A stretch of DNA of 64,000 nucleotides from Trinickia violacea (GTDB taxonomy: Bacteria; Pseudomonadota; Gammaproteobacteria; Burkholderiales; Burkholderiaceae): positions 3,162,001 through 3,226,000 of the forward strand of contig NZ_CP040078.1 in NCBI RefSeq assembly GCF_005280735.1, given 5' to 3'. Under the pieces are notes generated by a model, which was not told the origin of the DNA, made no database searches, and saw only the letters and a program-made list of their open reading frames with translations. Position 1 is the stretch's first letter, and each line of letters starts with the position of its first letter. The position numbers and the translations under genes were made by a program. Positions 26,871 through 36,682 of the stretch are shown here, in pieces.

Positions 26871-27014
26871 CAGGCGCAGCGGCGGCAGCATCGATCAAGT
26901 CCGCCCGAAGCGCCGACGGGGCAGTAAGAGGCAGGATTTAGCGCCGAGGCATCGAGCGTCGGCGCAAATCACACAGGTTGCTCGATGCATCCCGCCCGGC
27001 GAGGATGAGAAGCC

Positions 27015-28136
27015 CTAGTCGTTAGCACGAGGCCTTTCTGTGAGCCCTCTTCGATTTCGCCAGACTCGCGGAATCAGGCGGAACGGCGCCGTCAGTTCCC
27101 AAGAACTCGAATTGAGGATCTCGAAAATCTGGGCCTGCGCTTCCCATTCGGTATTCGGAACATGCGGGATTTCTTTGCCCTGTCCTCTAGCCCGGCGAAC
27201 GATATTGCGGACGAAACGCGTCAATCTCCACGATCTGGATCGATGAAAACTGCTCAGCGTGTTTCTGAAGTAATAGTCCTGGTGATGCATGTCCGGTTGG
27301 TAAGGAGACTGCGCAGACGGAACATGTTGTGTGACGATCTGTGACGGCAGATCCTTGATCTCACGAACCCACCAGCCGACCAGGCCGAACTGGCGTTCCT
27401 CGAGTAGGTTCTGCGATTGCGCCCAGATCCGCTTCTTTTCCAATGCCGCACGCAACTGCGCCGTACCGTCCTGCACGGAATTCGTCCCATCGGTGCGGAT
27501 ACAGTATTCCGCGCCGATGTACGGCAAGTACAGTGGCTCATGGATACGTGCGAGCCGCAGGAGGAAGTCGTAGTCTTCCAGCCGATCGAACCGCTCGTCG
27601 ATCATCGGCATGTCTGGCGCGCGTTCCCGGTCAACTACGAAAGAATGAATCGGGATGAAATTCTCTTGCAGGTGGCTCAGATACGAATAGCGCTTGCGCC
27701 GGAACGGCATAGTCCGATGCGTAAGCTGCCCTTCTTCGTTGTACTGGGCACGGACAGTGTCGGAGTAGGCCCAAGCATAGTCGCTCTTCCGCAACTCGGC
27801 AATCAGCTTGGCGTAATGCTCCGGATAGACCTTGTCGTCGTCATCGAGGAAGGCGATATAGCGGCCGCTCGCCGCCTCAATGCCCAGATTCAGGCTCTTT
27901 GAACGCGCGTCCTTTTCGCTGCAATGCACGATAGTTCGCGCGTCGACGAAGCTGTACTTCCAGGAGTCGAGCACTTCGGCCAGCTTGTCGGCTTCTTCAA
28001 GCCGCTCCTTCGTCTGGACCACCACGAGCGCCTGCATGTCGCGGTAGGACTGGGCCGATAGCGTGAACAGGCACTTCTCCAGAAAGTGTTCGCGCCCCGG
28101 CATGCTCCGGATGACAATTGAGAGAGCCTCGTTCAT
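27015..28136 (-). CDS. Glycosyltransferase family 2 protein
   Basis: A 373-residue protein from the ATG at 28136, which overlaps the TAA of the upstream glycosyltransferase by one base (TAATG). The GT-A fold is clear: LSIVIRSMPGR at the start, KSLNLGIEAASGRYIAFLDD with the acidic metal-binding run DDDD, and DRLEDYDFLLRLARI. The C-terminus repeats SWRLTRFVR and SWELTAPFR, a motif common in cell-surface glycosyltransferases. It should transfer a sugar from an NDP donor at the cytosolic face during O-antigen or glycan assembly. Acceptor and donor are unknown. Confidence 0.88.
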   Translation of the reverse strand: MNEALSIVIRSMPGREHFLEKCLFTLSAQSYRDMQALVVVQTKERLEEADKLAEVLDSWKYSFVDARTIVHCSEKDARSKSLNLGIEAASGRYIAFLDDDDKVYPEHYAKLIAELRKSDYAWAYSDTVRAQYNEEGQLTHRTMPFRRKRYSYLSHLQENFIPIHSFVVDRERAPDMPMIDERFDRLEDYDFLLRLARIHEPLYLPYIGAEYCIRTDGTNSVQDGTAQLRAALEKKRIWAQSQNLLEERQFGLVGWWVREIKDLPSQIVTQHVPSAQSPYQPDMHHQDYYFRNTLSSFHRSRSWRLTRFVRNIVRRARGQGKEIPHVPNTEWEAQAQIFEILNSSSWELTAPFRLIPRVWRNRRGLTERPRAND

Positions 28137-28999
28137 TACTCTGTCCACATCTGTCGAGCAAACACCAAACCGTGCTGAAAATCAGGTGAGGCCTGAAACA
28201 CCATTTCCATGGAGTGCTGGTCATGAGCCTCGACATAAGCCCGGATTTCTTCGGGTTCGACGTCGACAAGCGCTGTAAGCGTATGAAAAGCATTCAGCTT
28301 GAATTTCGCTGCTCGCCATTTGTGACCTAGCAGGTAGGCTGAGCGCCAGATGTCGGCGACACGCCCCGTGCGATCCATCGCATAGTGATAGAACCATGCC
28401 TTTGCCGCGGTATAGCACTGGAACCCTGCTGCCTTCACGCGCCATGACAAATCGACATCCTCGCAATACATGAAGAAGTCGTCGTCGAATCCGCCAATCT
28501 TGCGAAAGACCGCTGCAGGGTACAGGATGCAGGCCGCCGAGCACCAGGCCGTGGCACCCGTAGCCGGATCGAAATGTTTCGGGTGCATCACCGGTTCCTG
28601 AATTGCCTCGAAAATGCCCCCCCATTGATTCTGCTTTGCAAGCGCGATCATCTCGGCCACCGCGCGGGGATGCATGACGCCATCCGGGTTGAGACAGAGG
28701 TAAGCGCAACTTGCCGCGTCCATGGTCTTGAACAACGCGTTGTGTCCTCCGCCGAATCCCAGATTCGGCCCGGACGTCGCCCGGATTGGATATTCGCAAG
28801 TCTGAGATTGCTCCCACGCTGCAACATGTTCGAGACAGCCACCGCTCTGGTCGCGTATCAGGACCTCACGGATATGATGCCCAGCGGATTGCCGAAAAAT
28901 CGAATTCAAACAATCGATGACTTCGCGGCGGGAATTTTTGAACAGGAGAATCCCAATAGATATCTGGATGTTGTCAACGCAATTTGTAACTTTTGACAT
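28136..28999 (-). CDS. Glycosyltransferase family 2, rhamnosyltransferase-like
   Basis: A 287-residue protein with ISIGILLFKNSRREVIDCL at the N-terminus, NLGFGGGHNALF, the DxD-containing LCLNPDGVMHP, and FFMYCEDVDLSWRVKAAGF. The last is typical of GT2 enzymes that add rhamnose or other deoxy sugars. It is coupled by a one-base overlap to the glycosyltransferase that follows, so the two should work on the same glycan. No ribosome site is evident at the chosen ATG. The 29000-29270 spacer upstream shows no clear promoter. Confidence 0.87.
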   Translation of the reverse strand: MSKVTNCVDNIQISIGILLFKNSRREVIDCLNSIFRQSAGHHIREVLIRDQSGGCLEHVAAWEQSQTCEYPIRATSGPNLGFGGGHNALFKTMDAASCAYLCLNPDGVMHPRAVAEMIALAKQNQWGGIFEAIQEPVMHPKHFDPATGATAWCSAACILYPAAVFRKIGGFDDDFFMYCEDVDLSWRVKAAGFQCYTAAKAWFYHYAMDRTGRVADIWRSAYLLGHKWRAAKFKLNAFHTLTALVDVEPEEIRAYVEAHDQHSMEMVFQASPDFQHGLVFARQMWTE

Positions 29000-29270
29000 A
29001 GTTACTCAGAATTTCAAAGGGCCTTGCTACCAGGTACCTCAACGGGCAGCACTCACGTGTGCTACGACAAACATGATGAGGGTAACAACCGCGGCAATCA
29101 GGTACTGGAATATATGCAGGATTCCCATAGCCGAAAGAAAAAATACCGTGCCTCCCGGGAGAAAGAAGCGCGGCGAGCTCACACTTCATCTCCGATCATT
29201 CCGGGGATCAGGAGGAGAGCCCATCGACTTCATCTAAGGCCGATTGAGGCCGCTTGGTGGACTGCACGTT

Positions 29271-30627
29271 ATGCTAGCAGCCAAGCGCCATGGCATTGTC
29301 AACATTTGTAGTGGTATCGCGACGACACCCGACTATCCGCACCTGGCCCAGCGTCTGTTTAACGTGCCGCTCGCAATCACGCCGGAAAAGCTCGAAATCA
29401 TGATGGCAGCGCTCGCGAATCGATTCGGCCTCGCGCGTCTCACGCGTGCTGATGGCGAAATCGTGCTGCTCGACGCCGACTATGACGCGGGCGAACCCGC
29501 GCAGGAACGCCCCTACGAAGTCTTCGAGGGCATCGCCGTGATTCCCGTACAGGAAACTCTGTTAGCGAAGCTCGGCATACTGCACCCGTATTCCGGCATG
29601 ACCGGCTATGACGGCATCCGCGCCAACCTCGCTATGGCGCTCGCCGATGACACGGTGCGCGCGATCGTGCTCGACATCGATTCGCCCGGTGGCGAGGTAG
29701 CGGGATGCTTCGACCTCACAGACGCGATCTATGCCACGCGCGGCGTCAAGCCGCTGCACGCGATCCTCACGGAGAACGCCTTTAGCGCGGCGTATGCGCT
29801 CGCGTCGGCTTGCGACACGGTTGTCGTACCGCGTACCGGTGGCACGGGCAGCATCGGCGTGATCGTCGCGCCCGAGGATTTCTCGAAGGCGCTCGCCGCT
29901 GCCGGGATTACGGTCACGCTCATTACCTACGGCTCGCGCAAGGCAGACGTCAACGACGTGCAGCCGCTATCGAATGACGCACGCGCGCGCATTCAGTCTG
30001 ACGTGGATGCCGTGGGCGAGTTGTTCGTCGCGACTGTCGCGCGTAATCGCAACCTCACGCCCGCGAAGGTGTGCGCCACGGAAGGCCTTACATACCTGGG
30101 CGGAGCAGGCTTCGATATCGGCCTCGCAGATGCCGTCATGGCCCCGGACGCGGCACTGCTCGCCGTCATGGGTGAACTGCAAACCTCGATGATCGCGAGG
30201 ACGACGACGATAAGGACAAGCCCGGTGACGATGACGACAGCGGCAAGGGCAAGCGCGGACGCAAGGCGCGGCGCGCGCCCAGGACGATGCCGAAGACGAT
30301 GACGACGAGTCCGAGATGCGCGGCTCGTCGCCAGCTGCCGCCGCGCGCCGCCGCGAGCAAGCACGCTGTTCCGCAATCTTTGCGACACACGCCGCTTCGC
30401 GCAATCCGCAGCTCGCCGCCCGGCTCGCCTTTAATACGCGCTTGCCACGCCGTGAAGCCATCGCTGTGCTCGAGGCATCGCCATCGCCACCACCACCCGC
30501 GCACAATCGCGCGGCCAACAATCCGCGTGTCGGTCCCGGCTCGTCGACCGAAGCGCTCTCACCGCAGGCGATTTCGGCCGGATGGGACCGCGCCATTGAG
30601 CAGATCAACCCGCGCCGCGCGCGCTGA
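29271..30627 (+). pseudogene. Phage head-maturation protease (S49/ClpP-like), two frameshifts
   Basis: The frame from 29271 gives a lambda C-type S49 protease: AQRLFNVPLAITPEKLEIMM, AVIPVQETLLAKLG, MTGYDGI, VLDIDSPGGEVAGC and NAFSAAYALASACD (the serine is in FSAAY), then TGSIGVI. After GELQTS the frame shifts near 30190 into DDREDDDDKDK. It shifts again near 30280 into AQDDAEDDDDESEMRG, then a tail ending AISAGWDRAIEQINPRRAR at 30627. The indels lie in the acidic low-complexity linker. The very N-terminus is replaced by unrelated sequence. The protease core is intact but the scaffold-like tail is lost. Confidence 0.8.
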
Positions 30628-30642
30628 ACCTGGGGGATTGCC

Positions 30643-30970
30643 ATGAACATGCCTACTGTCCCGCCGCTCTACGAAATCTGGCACGACGGCGGATTCCTGG
30701 TTTCGGAAGCGAACGGCCACCAGTCGCGCGACGCGATCCTCCTGACGGGCCGCGCGCGCGTGCTGGCCGGTACCGTGCTCGGTAGCGTCAGCGTCGGAGC
30801 ATCGGCGACACCACCTGCGACGCCGCCCGCGCCAACGCTCGTACCCGGCGCGAACAACGTCGGCAATGGCTCGCTCGCGCTATTCGGCAGTCCCGCAGCG
30901 GGCACGCCATCCGGTATCTACACGGTCATCTTCACATCGGCGATGACCATTAACGTGAAAGGGCCGGGTG
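30643..30970 (+). pseudogene. Phage head decoration protein, cut by IS6
   Basis: It starts 15 bases after the protease tail. The first 105 or so residues (NMPTVPPLYEIWHDGGFLVS, SRDAILLTGRARVLAGTVLG, GNGSLALFGSPAAGTPSGIY) are a gpD-like decoration protein, which stabilises the phage capsid. The match ends exactly where the IS6 terminal repeat begins at 30971; the frame then reads into IS6 sequence and stops at 31098. Confidence 0.72.
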
Positions 30971-31799
30971 GGCGCTGTCACGTTATAGCGTTTGCGACGC
31001 AATTGCGGAGAGGACGCGCATTTGCTCAGAAAGCGGACGGATCTCGGGTGATCTCAGTGAAGCGATGCCAGGCGTCGAAGCGCGCGGCGAGTTGTTAGCG
31101 ATAGAGCGAGGTGCGCAGTAAATGTTCCTTGAGCGCGAGGTGCTGCCGGATCGGACCGAAGCTCGATAGGAGAGCCTGTGTGCGTTCAGGATCGCGGAAA
31201 ACACGCATGCGTCGCTCGCGTTCGCGCGTCGGTTGATGACTGTTTTCGGCCCTGTTGTTCAGCCGCGCGCTGGCTTTGACGAAAACGTGCCTGACGTGGG
31301 CGAGCTCGGGAATCTCGGCTTTCGCCGCCGGATAGCTGCGCAGTTGGTCGGTCACGATCTTGCGCGGTGCCTCAGCACACGAGACAAGCACGCGCTTGAA
31401 AAATCGTTTGGCTGCAGCCTTCTCGCGGTGCTTCTGTAGCAGGATATCGAGCTCGGGACCGTGCTGATCGACGGCGCTCCACAACAGGTAAGGCTCGCCG
31501 CGCAACGTCACAAATACTTCGTCAAGGTGCCAGGTCGTGCCGGGCTTGCGACGAGCCGCCTTGACACGGCGCGCGAAGCACGCGCCGAATTTATCGCACC
31601 AGCGTCGGATCGTTTCGTAACTGACACAACCCCGCGCTCGAACACAGTTCTTCGATATCACGCAGGCTGAGCTGAAACCTGAAATACCAGCGCACCGCGC
31701 AACTGATAACCGCCACCGGAAAGCGATGATCGTGGTAGAGCGATTTTGCATTCTTCATCACGCGATCTTACCCGACCATCTCAGCAACGCGACAGTGCC
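30971..31799. mobile_element. IS6-family insertion sequence
   Basis: Inverted ends are ggcgctgtcacgtt at 30971 and its counterpart (reverse complement ggcactgtcgcgtt) ending at 31799. The size, 829 bp, is normal for IS6. The 8-bp flanks are different (gccgggtg and ccggcaat), so no target duplication remains. This fits a replicative deletion or inversion, for which IS6 elements are known. Confidence 0.8.
31095..31758 (-). pseudogene. IS6-family transposase, frameshifted near the N-terminus
   Basis: From the ATG at 31758 the first 40 residues are typical (KNAKSLYHDHRFPVAVISCA, QLSLRDIEEL). Near 31625 the frame shifts and the rest continues in another frame: VSYETIRRWCDKFG, TWHLDEVFVTLRGEPYLLWS (first D), AVDQHGPELDILLQ (second D), and the E of NNRAENSHQPTR. 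The DDE residues survive, but the start is out of frame with them. Confidence 0.82.
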
Positions 31800-32090
31800 C
31801 CGGCAATACAACGTGAACCAGCGCACGCACACCAGAATCACTTCCGGCGCATAGTTCAACCGTTTCCGTACTTTGGCCAACGCCGGGTTCAGCGTCCTCA
31901 TCAATTCACTCATCGGCGACGGTCGCGTATCCGCTGTGCCTGCGACAGCTTGAGGAAATAATGGCCGAACGTGGGATCGCGGTCGATCATTCAACCGTGC
32001 ATCACTGGGCGCTCAAGCTGCTACCCGTGCTGGAGAAAGCGCTCCACCGCTGCAGACGCCCGGCCGGCAGGAGTTGGAGAATGAGCCAAA
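31800..32090. mobile_element. Second IS6-type transposase, split and partly inverted
   Basis: On the minus strand 31913-31805 encodes the N-terminus (SELMRTLNPALAKVRKRLNY, EVILVCVRWF). On the plus strand 31921-32085 encodes the next part (AYPLCLRQLEEIMAERG, VDHSTVHHWALKLLPVLEKA). The protein order is right, but the first piece is inverted relative to the second. The catalytic part is missing. Confidence 0.6.
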
Positions 32091-32636
32091 CATGTCCCAA
32101 AGGAGCGCCGCCCATCGGGGGGATGGGCCGTGCGCCGCAGACCCTCCTGGCTGCCTCCAAAAGGAGGGGGTAACTCCACATCTCCCTAAGTCAGGCTATC
32201 AATGTGTCACGCGCAAATTGTCACAAAAGTTGACAACGCTTATTCAAGCGGCTCCCTAGAATCGCATCTTCATAGACACTGCACCTGCAGGCGGCGGGCG
32301 CGACGACTGGTCGGATTCAGTATCGATCAGCTGCCTTGAACAATGAAATGTCGCCATCGGCGAAATGTGTTTGGTCTCGATCCGGCCCTGAACCCAGGCG
32401 CCGAGGCCTTCGTGATTCAGCAACACCTTCAATTGGCCGGTGGTTACCTGTGGTGCGGCCACACTCTCGCCTTTCCGGGTCAGCAGCAGAATCAGTCGAA
32501 GGCGCCGCGACGCGCGACGAATTCGACGCCAAAGAGTCGGTCCACGTTGCCGGCTGATTGCAGTAGCCTTTCTCGTGTCACAACCAGGCAGGCGCTCGCG
32601 GCGAAGCAATGCTTTCTTAGAGAAGAGGGTGGTTAC
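32091..32636. other. Decayed sequence before the methyltransferase gene
   Basis: This contains, inverted, the 48-bp block also seen at 9121 (here 32398-32455). No complete gene is present. The last 20 bases carry gagggtgg, the likely ribosome site of the methyltransferase. Confidence 0.45.
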
Positions 32637-33329
32637 ATGGATAACAACTCGGCGCAAGTATTCCAGAAAATCTACGACGAGAAGGGTTGGCAGTCCCAGG
32701 AGAGCGTGTCCGGATGGGGCTCAGAGCTAAAGAATGCGGCGCAGGTAATTCGTGAGCTTCCGGGATTGCTGCGACGCTTCCGGGTGAACTCAATGCTTGA
32801 TGTGCCATGCGGCGATTTCAACTGGATGCGCCACGTCGATCTCACTGAAATTGACTATATCGGCGCCGATATCGTCCCTGACCTCGTCGAGATTAACAAG
32901 CGGACGTGGGCAGCACCGAGTCGCCGCTTCGTGCATCTCGACCTGCTACGCGACACGCTACCTGAGGCGGACCTGATCTTGTGCCGCGACTGCCTGTTCC
33001 ATTTCTCCCACGTTGACGTGTTTCGAGCGCTCGAGCGTTTTGCGGACACGGCGGCGCGCTTTCTGCTAACAACAACTTTTGTCTATCGTACATATCCACG
33101 CAACGCGGATATCGTTAGCGGCCAGTGGACGCCAATCAACCTGGAAATGGCGCCTTACGATCTTGACCCACCCCTTGCCTTGCTGATCGAAGGCAGTCAC
33201 GAGAGCATTATCTACGGACCAGATATCGGCACGGTGCCCATGTCGGACCGCTGTCTCGGCCTGTGGGATATGGAGATCGTTCGCAAGCGCATCCGTCGCC
33301 TGTCCGGTGAACTCCGGAATACGCTATGA
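32637..33329 (+). CDS. Class I SAM-dependent methyltransferase
   Basis: A 230-residue cytosolic enzyme. SAM motif I is MLDVPCGDFNWM (about residues 58-69), with acidic motif II near IDYIGADIV and a later LILCRDCLFHFSH. The start at 32637 follows gagggtgg; the longer frame upstream has no homology. Methyltransferases of this type cap or modify glycans and lipids in surface polysaccharide clusters. Its stop overlaps the next gene (ATGATAG), so both are translationally coupled and probably act on the same product. Confidence 0.85.
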   Translation: MDNNSAQVFQKIYDEKGWQSQESVSGWGSELKNAAQVIRELPGLLRRFRVNSMLDVPCGDFNWMRHVDLTEIDYIGADIVPDLVEINKRTWAAPSRRFVHLDLLRDTLPEADLILCRDCLFHFSHVDVFRALERFADTAARFLLTTTFVYRTYPRNADIVSGQWTPINLEMAPYDLDPPLALLIEGSHESIIYGPDIGTVPMSDRCLGLWDMEIVRKRIRRLSGELRNTL

Positions 33330-34648
33330 TAGTAGTCAGCCATTTCCGTCAGCCGGCACCGGCGAGTCTCGCCAATCATCGGCAATATGCACGACTCTAC
33401 AGTTACCGCCACGAGGTTATAGACGCCTCTGCCATGCCGCAGGTGATGCCGCTACGGGCGCTGCATCGCTACGAAGTCCTTCTCAATACACTACGTCGAA
33501 CACCACCTGAGCAACTTGTGCTGTTGCTGAGCGAAGATTCTGCGATCATCGAGCCGGTTGCGCTGGACCGCCTGATGGCCGGGCGTGACACGCTTCATGT
33601 ACGCACGTCCTCGCATGAGCTGCCACAGGTCGACGTGCAGATCTGGCGTAACACCGAGGCGGTACGAGATACTGTATTGCGGCTTATCAAAAAGTCCAGG
33701 CTCGGCGGTAACGTGCAACATTCATCCGAGGCAGCTTTATTCGCGGGTCTTGAAACGCATCACTACAGGACATTGATTGACGGGATCTGCGTGGTCATGC
33801 CGACCGGATGCAACTGCGATCCGCTCTGGACCCGAGTGCCGACGTTTGCAATCAGTATTGACGAGATGCCGCATTCCCCCGAGCAAAAATCTGTTATGCC
33901 CCGCTTTCGCAACGTGCTAGTCGAACGCATTAACCGCGCCCGGGCAACCGGCCTGCCGATTTTTTCGTTTCCAGAATATGCTTCCACCCCGGACGTTGAA
34001 ACTGCCGAGCGCAGTACCTACAATCCTGGGCGTTCAATTGCGATCACGACACTTTATACGCCCAATATCGGAAGCTACGCGCGCATTGCAGAAGGCAATA
34101 TCCGCCGCTACTGCGAGGCGCAAGGCTATACGCTGTATGTGCATCGCAATATTCCGCACGAAATTGGACTGGACGCGACCGGCAACTGGTTCAAGCCATG
34201 GCTGTTGCACGGCTACCTGCAACATCATGATTGGGTTGTCTGGTTAGACGCCGACGTGCTCATCGCCAACCAGCAACAAAAGCTGGAGCCGCTGCTCGAA
34301 GGGCGCGACTGGCTGCTGGCACACGACGTCGGGCAGTGGCCCTTTAACGCCGGCATTGTGGGTTTTCGACGCACCGCGCGCACCGACGTGATGCTGCGAG
34401 ATCTCATGGCCGTGATTGCCAAGCTTCCCGACACGTCGAGCGTGTATGTCGACAACGGCGACCAATTCCATTTCATTAACGCCATGAAGAAGGCCGAGAT
34501 GTTGCGAGACGATACCATTTCAGATATGGTCGGCATCAACACGCCTTGGGTGTTTCGCCGCCCTGACAGCTTCATTGTTCACTATTACGGAATGTGGAAC
34601 GAGATGCGTGTGCTGATGATGGCGCATGACGACGCGCTCCTGCCATAG
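33326..34648 (+). CDS. GT34-like (galactosyl transferase GMA12/MNN10-type) glycosyltransferase
   Basis: A 440-residue protein. The C-terminal half (from about residue 235) has ITTLYTPNIGSYARIAEGNI, YCEAQGYTLYVHRNI, WFKPWLLHGYLQHHDWVVWL and then DADV, the DxD metal site, followed by FNAGIVGFRRT. This is the layout of GT34 alpha-galactosyl/mannosyl transferases. The N-terminal 230 residues show no known domain and may be a second transferase or acceptor-binding module. The start overlaps the upstream methyltransferase by four bases. The role is inferred as glycan building with the neighbouring GT2 genes. Confidence 0.8.
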   Translation: MIVVSHFRQPAPASLANHRQYARLYSYRHEVIDASAMPQVMPLRALHRYEVLLNTLRRTPPEQLVLLLSEDSAIIEPVALDRLMAGRDTLHVRTSSHELPQVDVQIWRNTEAVRDTVLRLIKKSRLGGNVQHSSEAALFAGLETHHYRTLIDGICVVMPTGCNCDPLWTRVPTFAISIDEMPHSPEQKSVMPRFRNVLVERINRARATGLPIFSFPEYASTPDVETAERSTYNPGRSIAITTLYTPNIGSYARIAEGNIRRYCEAQGYTLYVHRNIPHEIGLDATGNWFKPWLLHGYLQHHDWVVWLDADVLIANQQQKLEPLLEGRDWLLAHDVGQWPFNAGIVGFRRTARTDVMLRDLMAVIAKLPDTSSVYVDNGDQFHFINAMKKAEMLRDDTISDMVGINTPWVFRRPDSFIVHYYGMWNEMRVLMMAHDDALLP

Positions 34649-35152
34649 AACGGGGTAACATCACACCCTGAATCTCAAGATCAGGACACGCGGGCAATCA
34701 TCTACGCACTAAAGCACGTGAGGGCACAAGGCCACTATCCTCTCAAGCTGATTCACGTCGTCCACGCCACGATTAGCGCCTCTAGCAAGTGCCCTTTAAC
34801 GGCCAACCCGCCCAGCGTAAGATTCTCTCCGAATACTGGAAGCCAGTCTCCTCACAGCGGGCCGCCCACCTTGCTCTCCCTGTGGTGGAAATCCCGGCTG
34901 ACCGCGTAGGAAACAACGAGCCGCCGAAGGAGCTTCACGACCTTCTCGTTCAGTGCCAACACCGCGGCGGTTTTTTTCAGTTTGAAATGGAACGGTTCTG
35001 CAGGCCAGGGGCAGATGTCGATTGACGCAAACGTTGCGTGCTCGTCGCAGACGGAAATTTCATTATGAAAAATCGGATGCAACCCGATACGAGACGTGGC
35101 AATCTTCCGCTTGGTCCCAATCCGTTGCCCCGTCACATATGGACGTAAAGGA
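34649..35152. other. Gap without a supported gene
   Basis: Short frames on both strands have no motif. It separates the glycosyltransferase from the S41 protease and may hold the latter's promoter. Confidence 0.4.
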
Positions 35153-36682
35153 ATGCAACATCGTGGGAAACAACACTTGATCGACGCCTTCAGTGAAAAC
35201 TCGCGCGCTGCGATGCTTTTCTTCGGAGTGGTCGCGCTACTGTGCGCGACGGCGATCAGCCCCGCGATTGCGAGTCAGCCCGGCGATGTACCTGTCGACC
35301 TTGCGCCTTTGTCCGCTGCGGATCTGCATACGCTGGAAACCGCGTTTGACGTAATCAAGAATGATTACGCCGGTCATGTGGACGACGAGGCGCTTATGAC
35401 GAGTGCCATCAAAGGCATGGTTTCCAGTCTGGATCCCCATTCCGAGTTCTTTTCTCGCGATGAATTTTCTCGTTTGCACGAGCAACTCGATGGGGGATTT
35501 GCAGGAGTCGGCCTTCAGGTTGGCATGGAGGACGGGCGGGTGCGCGTCTACGCTCCTCTCAAAGACACGCCTGCAGAAAAGGCCGGCATTCGCGCGGGCG
35601 ACTTTGTGACGTACATCGACGACACGCCTACACAAGGGTTGACCTTGGCAGAAGCTGTCAAACGTATGCGAGGCGCCGCCGGCACACACGTAAGATTGAC
35701 TCTTTATCGCACTCGGGACGACGAGACAAAAACCTATGTCGTCACGCGTGCGCTGATTCACTCGTCCAGCGTCACGACCGATATTCCGATTCCGGGTTAT
35801 GCGTATATACGCATCAGCAGCTTCGATGAACAGACCATCACAGACCTGGCGACCCGCTTGCGCCCGCTCGCCTACACTCGCCCTCCCTTGAAGGGTCTGG
35901 TGCTAGATCTCCGTTCAAACGGTGGGGGAGTCTTGCAGGATGGCGTAGGAGTTGCCAGCGCATTCTTGCCCCCGGATACTGTTGTCGTGACTTCCAAAGA
36001 GAGAAAACCCGACTCTGGACATACGTATCGCACCACTTATGTGGACTATCGCCGTACCTCGTTCACGGACGATCCACTTGCCGGTCTGCCAGTGATGTAC
36101 AAGACCTTGCCTCTTGTGGTTCTGGTCAACGCGCAGTCGGTATCGGTGACAGAGGTCGTCTCCGCTGCACTGCAAGACACACGTCGGGCGGTCATCATGG
36201 GTCAGCCGACTTTTGGAAAAGGAACGATTCAGGTAACGGGTGCCGTCCAGGGCGGTGCCGGGCTTATGTTGACAGTTGCGCGCTACTACACACCCAGCGG
36301 ACGCTCGATTCAGAATTGCGGCGTCGTGCCGGACTTGATGGTTGACGCCTATCCGGACGGCGATGTCGACGCGTTACCCGCTGTGCGCGAAATCGATCTT
36401 GCGAACCATTTGGCCAACCCGCTCAACCCAAACGAAGCGTTACTCGAGGTTCTGCACCAACGAGACGTGCTGGATACACTCCGCACAGTGGAGGCAAAGC
36501 AGCCCCACGAATCGTCGCCGCCTCGACGCCCCGGTCAGCGACGTCCGCCTGTCGAATTTGGAAAATCTAACGATTTCGTCTTGAAGCAAGCCTTGAATTG
36601 GCTTCGAGGTCGAATCGTCCTCCTGTCCAAAGCACAAAGCGTTGAATATTGTAATGGGGCATCAGGCAATGTTAGCCCATAA
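35153..36682 (+). CDS. S41-family C-terminal processing protease (Ctp/Prc-like)
   Basis: A 509-residue protein with an N-terminal signal or anchor (residues 20-43, FFGVVALLCATAISPAIA). An S41 N-region follows (MTSAIKGMVSSLDPHSEFFS), then a PDZ domain (about 100-190, GFAGVGLQVG, AEKAGIRAGDFVTYID) and the protease domain (LKGLVLDLRSNGGGVLQDGV, RRAVIMGQPTFGKGTIQ). The active-site block reads AQSVSVTEVVSAALQD where most CtpA proteins have GSASASE. The serine and the GKG lysine remain, but the flanks are atypical. It should cleave C-termini of periplasmic proteins. The C-terminal 130 residues are long and degenerate. Confidence 0.85.
   Translation: MQHRGKQHLIDAFSENSRAAMLFFGVVALLCATAISPAIASQPGDVPVDLAPLSAADLHTLETAFDVIKNDYAGHVDDEALMTSAIKGMVSSLDPHSEFFSRDEFSRLHEQLDGGFAGVGLQVGMEDGRVRVYAPLKDTPAEKAGIRAGDFVTYIDDTPTQGLTLAEAVKRMRGAAGTHVRLTLYRTRDDETKTYVVTRALIHSSSVTTDIPIPGYAYIRISSFDEQTITDLATRLRPLAYTRPPLKGLVLDLRSNGGGVLQDGVGVASAFLPPDTVVVTSKERKPDSGHTYRTTYVDYRRTSFTDDPLAGLPVMYKTLPLVVLVNAQSVSVTEVVSAALQDTRRAVIMGQPTFGKGTIQVTGAVQGGAGLMLTVARYYTPSGRSIQNCGVVPDLMVDAYPDGDVDALPAVREIDLANHLANPLNPNEALLEVLHQRDVLDTLRTVEAKQPHESSPPRRPGQRRPPVEFGKSNDFVLKQALNWLRGRIVLLSKAQSVEYCNGASGNVSP

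Noticed and set aside
26418..26927. 169-codon plus frame and 160-codon minus frame near 26.2-26.9 kb
   Set aside because: Neither has a recognisable domain; part overlaps the IS66 relic and the chimeric transposase start.
29039..29128. 29-codon minus-strand frame encoding one hydrophobic helix, possible type I toxin
   Set aside because: No ribosome site close to the ATG, no antisense RNA promoter evident, and too short to support from one sequence.
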